From Methylobacteriaceae bacterium (GTDB lineage Bacteria > Pseudomonadota > Alphaproteobacteria > Rhizobiales > Beijerinckiaceae), in the NCBI GenBank assembly GCA_020638135.1, contig JACKJE010000001.1, positions 1-64,000 of the forward strand: a DNA stretch of 64,000 nt. Direction: 5' to 3'. Numbering within the stretch: the stretch's first letter is position 1; each line of letters starts with the position of its first letter. Made by a program: the position numbers and the translations under genes. Shown one piece after another: positions 61,339-64,000 of the stretch. The notes under the pieces are model-generated. The model did not search any database, had not been told where the DNA came from, and saw only the letters and a program-made list of their open reading frames with translations.

Positions 61339-62085
61339 ATGAAGTTCTCAGTAGTAACGGTCGCCTACAATGCCGCCACGACGATCCGCGACACGCTCGC
61401 CTCGATTGTCGGGCAGAAAGGCGCGGCCTTTGAGTCGATCGTCATCGATGGCGGATCAACCGACGGCACGCAGGACATCGTCGCCTCCTTCGGAGATGCG
61501 ATCGCGCAATTCGTCAGCGAACGCGATCGCGGCATTTACGATGCGATGAACAAGGGCCTGGCGCGGGCGACGGGCGACGTCGTCGCCTTTCTCAACGCCG
61601 ACGATTTCTATACGGACGACCGCGTGCTACGGGATGTCGAAGCCGCATTTCGCTCTGGCGCGCCGACTGTCGTTGCGGGCGGCGTGGAACAGATCGACGC
61701 GACAGGACGGGTCGTGCGGCGAATTAGTCCTACCGGATTCACTTGCGACAAGCTTTATTGGGGTATTATGCCACCGCATCCCGGGACCTTTGCCGGTCGA
61801 AGACTGGCGCAAGAGGCCGGCGGGTTCGATCTTGCCTTTAAGATCGCAGGTGATTTCGATCTGTTTTTCCGCATGAGCCGGCATCCCGATTTCCGGCTGG
61901 CGACGCTTGACCGCAAGTTGGTGGCAATGCGCACGGGTGGCGTCAGCACCTCTGGCTTTGGCGTTTATCCAAAGATCTCAAGAGAGGTGAAGCGCGCGCT
62001 CGTGAAAAACGGCGTTGAAACCGGCAATTGGCGGGTGGACTTGAGGATATTTCGCAAAGCGTCCGAGGTTCTCGTTAGATTTTGA
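61339..62085 (+). CDS. Family 2 glycosyltransferase
   Basis: 248 residues of the GT-A, family 2 type: SVVTVAYNAATTIRDTLASI, DGGSTDGTQDIVASFGDAI, SERDRGIYDAMNKGLARATG, FLNADDFYTDDRVLRDVEAA with the metal-binding D-x-D-like LNADD, and the acceptor part KIAGDFDLFFRMSRHPDFRL. Close relatives include WcaE/WbbD-like transferases. It adds one sugar to the lipid-linked repeat unit. It is divergent from the 60201-61205 gene, with 133 bp between starts, and is followed by a terminator-like structure. Confidence 0.9.
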   Translation: MKFSVVTVAYNAATTIRDTLASIVGQKGAAFESIVIDGGSTDGTQDIVASFGDAIAQFVSERDRGIYDAMNKGLARATGDVVAFLNADDFYTDDRVLRDVEAAFRSGAPTVVAGGVEQIDATGRVVRRISPTGFTCDKLYWGIMPPHPGTFAGRRLAQEAGGFDLAFKIAGDFDLFFRMSRHPDFRLATLDRKLVAMRTGGVSTSGFGVYPKISREVKRALVKNGVETGNWRVDLRIFRKASEVLVRF

Positions 62086-62205
62086 GAACATAGCATATAT
62101 ATTGGTATATACTATATACTATTAAAATAGATAATATCGTCAATACGATTTTTTTTTATAAAACGCATAGTGTCGTCGACAAAAAGTATTGTGAATTATA
62201 TATAT
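62086..62205. other. Very AT-rich spacer
   Basis: By eye about three quarters A+T, with runs such as ATATATATTGGTATATAC, in sharp contrast to the GC-rich surroundings. It has no gene and contains the terminator-like hairpin at 62136-62157. Together with the AT-rich pseudogene next to it, it suggests DNA of foreign origin. Confidence 0.6.
62136..62157 (+). terminator. Rho-independent terminator-like structure after GT2
   Basis: ATCGT pairs with ACGAT around CAAT, followed by nine consecutive T (62149-62157). The stem is short but the T-run is the clearest in the window, 50 bases after the glycosyltransferase stop. Confidence 0.5.
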
Positions 62206-62987
62206 TTAGCGGCGGGCGCTAGTGACAAAGCCGGATGCTAAAAAGTTCAGCTTAAGCATGGCGCAGAAATTTTCGAACAGCGTAACAATGATGTAGGCGG
62301 GCAAAAAGAAGCCGAAATAGTCGTTTGCTCTGTAAAAATGTTCGATGTCAATATCGACAAAGCCTTGCTGGCGCATCAATTTTTGTATCTCCCCAACCGA
62401 ACAGTGGTCGAAGTAAGGCGGGTATCCAGTGACGCCCACCGCTTCGGGCGTAGCGTTGTAATCAATCGCCTCTGAAGGCTCGAACCAACCAGCCGAAGTG
62501 CAATTGAATATGGATGCCATTTCGAGGGTGCATAGTGATGCATCACGCCGTCTAGATTCAGGCACTCAAACATCGAGCGAAAGGCGAGCGTATTGTTAGG
62601 TATGTGCTCAAGTAAGATAATCGAGATAACCATATCAGCTCGAAAGTCGACAGGTTGCTCGATGGATTGCACAATGAACCGGTCTTAAATTGCATCACAT
62701 TCGACCTTCGGATCGATATCGATGCCAGCATAGGTAAATCTATCGGATTTACTAAGTAACGGCCTGTCTATGTCGTCAATTGTTGGGATTGTTTTTGGAT
62801 TAAGATTGGATGTATCGTAATTGATCCGTGCCTCAACCTCATCTTTATAAGACGGTGCTCCAAATATTCTAGGAAATCGATTTTCGAGAGCGCCAGCGTA
62901 TCTTCGATTTGTAGTGACAAACCATTTCAGCATGTTGTGATCCGAACGGCTGCGGCGAGGCCCATAAGGGAAATTGCTCGAAAGCAC
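62206..62987 (-). pseudogene. Broken class I SAM-dependent methyltransferase
   Basis: Three minus-strand open segments together read as one methyltransferase of about 260 residues. The first (from 62987) ends RFTYAGIDIDPKVECDAI at an in-frame TAA (62685-62687). The same frame then continues RFIVQSIEQPVDFRADMVIS and ILLEHIPNN to YAPSKWHPYSIALRLVG. Near 62440-62450 the reading must shift by one base to continue AVGVTGYPPYFDHCSVGEIQ and YRANDYFGFFLPAYIIV to 62206. The halves fit a common polysaccharide-locus methyltransferase family. Either the gene is decayed or the sequence has two errors. It is AT-rich and lies 49 bp from the sugar transferase on the same strand. Confidence 0.82.
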
Positions 62988-63035
62988 GCGAAGCCCGATG
63001 ACAAAAATTGATTCCTTGCCAACCCGCGCGCATGC

Positions 63036-64000
63036 CTAGCCCACCCGATCAGTGTTTGTAGGGGAAGCCGTTGATGCAGAATCCAGTTTGGTCATTAGTC
63101 CTCCACGCCACTTCAGCGCCTGGGCGATCGCTGCCCGGTCAAATCGCTCGCCCGTCGCAGCAATTATTAGCGAGTGTGCAAGAATTTTCATATCGACCAG
63201 TGGAGTTGCGTGTTCGACATACCATGCGTCCAATGCCTCCTTCTCTTCAGGAGTTACCGAATTTCCGCCGTTGATCTGCGCCCAGCCGGTTATCCCGGGG
63301 CGCGCAAGGAGTCTGATCGACGGGTCAGCCGGCTGATCTTTTGGCAGGAGTGGGCGTGGCCCTATCAGGGACATGTCGCCCACGAGAATATTCAGCAATT
63401 GCGGTATCTCATCGAACCGAGTTGCACGCATGAACTTCCCCAGACGCGACAGTTGGTCTGCCGCAGGGATGGCGACTCCATTCCGGTCGAAAGGAGCAGC
63501 ATAGGTGCGGAACTTGCGTAGCAAAAACCGGCGACCGCCATAGCCTATCCGTTCCTGCCAGAACAAGAGAGGCATTCCAACGTCGATCAGGACGAGGCCT
63601 GAGACGACGATGATAAGCGGGCTAAGAAGCACGATGAGCGCGAACGACGCAGACACATCTAATACGCGCTTTATTTTGAAATACGGCGACACTTTAACCA
63701 GATGCGCAGAAACGGACGCCACCCCTTCATTTGTTGCGCTTTTTGGCGCGAGATTTAGCGCGTCTGAAAGCGGCAGCGTCTCTATCTCGTGTTGGTCGCA
63801 AATTTGACGCAGCGTTTCTCGAGCCTCAGTCGAGACCAGCGAACGATCGGAGATGACGACTTGATCGACTGTGACGCCGTGAATCTCGTACTCCCTGAGC
63901 ACAGAATCGAGTTCATGAGGTTGAGCGACGACGCGCACGCCCCTTATAGCGCGTCCGATAAGACCGACATCTTCGTCGATGAGCGCTAACACGCGCGCGG
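63036..64000 (-). CDS. Initiating sugar transferase, 5' end outside window
   Basis: At least 318 residues are visible and the frame is open to the window edge, so the N-terminal part (probably TM helices and the start of a CoA-binding-like domain) is missing. The visible part begins with VLALIDEDVGLIGRAIRGVR, then a C-terminal bacterial sugar transferase domain: KRVLDVSASFALIVLLSPLI, WQERIGYGGRRFLLRKFRTY, MRATRFDEIPQLLNILVGDM, LIGPRPLLPKDQ and PGITGWAQINGGNSVTPEEK. It would put the first sugar phosphate on undecaprenyl phosphate for the nearby repeat unit. It is different from the 27576 protein, which ends LVTDKNAY. Confidence 0.9.
   Translation of the reverse strand, partial: ARVLALIDEDVGLIGRAIRGVRVVAQPHELDSVLREYEIHGVTVDQVVISDRSLVSTEARETLRQICDQHEIETLPLSDALNLAPKSATNEGVASVSAHLVKVSPYFKIKRVLDVSASFALIVLLSPLIIVVSGLVLIDVGMPLLFWQERIGYGGRRFLLRKFRTYAAPFDRNGVAIPAADQLSRLGKFMRATRFDEIPQLLNILVGDMSLIGPRPLLPKDQPADPSIRLLARPGITGWAQINGGNSVTPEEKEALDAWYVEHATPLVDMKILAHSLIIAATGERFDRAAIAQALKWRGGLMTKLDSASTASPTNTDRVG

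Noticed and set aside
37403..64000. Second attachment site: a copy of the tRNA-Phe 3' end marking an integrated island
   Set aside because: No second copy of its 3' sequence and no integrase gene were seen within the window.

Overview
The window is high-GC DNA dense with genes, most likely from an alphaproteobacterium of the order Hyphomicrobiales (Rhizobiales). The clues are the infA-maf-yacG-tRNA-Phe block, a TTGA-N6-TCAA type FNR/DNR regulon and the family types present. The family is not resolved from sequence alone.

Region 1 (1-13,955) is a complete cytochrome cd1 nitrite reductase locus. On the minus strand it reads nirS-nirE-nirC-nirF-nirDL-nirG-nirH-nirJ-nirN, with most junctions overlapping by 4-20 bp. 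On the plus strand, divergent from nirS, lie a NosR/NirI-type membrane flavo-iron-sulfur protein, an ApbE/NirX flavin transferase and a small cytochrome c that could donate electrons to NirS. Two tandem Crp/Fnr-type regulators without the FNR cysteine cluster (DNR-like) sit at the other end. Perfect TTGA-N6-TCAA boxes precede the second regulator, the nirS/nirI divergence and the cytochrome c gene. No nitric oxide reductase gene lies in the window.

Region 2 (13,971-27,473) holds a HAD phosphatase and an AraC-type regulator divergent from a long plus-strand cluster: isovaleryl-CoA dehydrogenase-like protein, both subunits of a methylcrotonyl-CoA carboxylase-like enzyme, an acyl-CoA synthetase, an alkylglycerone-phosphate-synthase-like flavoprotein, an FAD glycerol-3-phosphate dehydrogenase and an FGGY kinase. 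The usual hydratase and lyase of leucine breakdown are absent. This acyl-CoA plus glycerol-phosphate/ether-lipid combination is the best candidate in the window for an undescribed pathway.

Region 3 (27,576-37,478) is mostly housekeeping and envelope genes: a polyprenyl-phosphate sugar transferase, a lipoprotein, an L,D-transpeptidase, an orphan amino-acid binding protein, a universal stress protein divergent from a P-type ATPase, pssA, infA, maf, yacG and tRNA-Phe with a clear promoter.

Region 4 (37,647-64,000) begins right after the tRNA. An SDR plus split transketolase module of unknown substrate comes first. A surface-polysaccharide locus follows: rmlDCB, gmd, ugd, a UDP-glucuronate epimerase, an AlgI-type O-acyltransferase with an SGNH-like partner, fcl, a membrane-anchored repeat protein, Wzc with a Gly-Tyr tail, Wza, two FkbM methyltransferases, a flippase, glycosyltransferases and an initiating sugar transferase cut by the window edge. 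The enzymes point to a polymer containing L-rhamnose, L-fucose (or another GDP-deoxysugar) and uronic acid, O-acetylated and O-methylated, exported by Wzx/Wza/Wzc. The far end is AT-rich and contains a methyltransferase gene broken by one stop and one frameshift.
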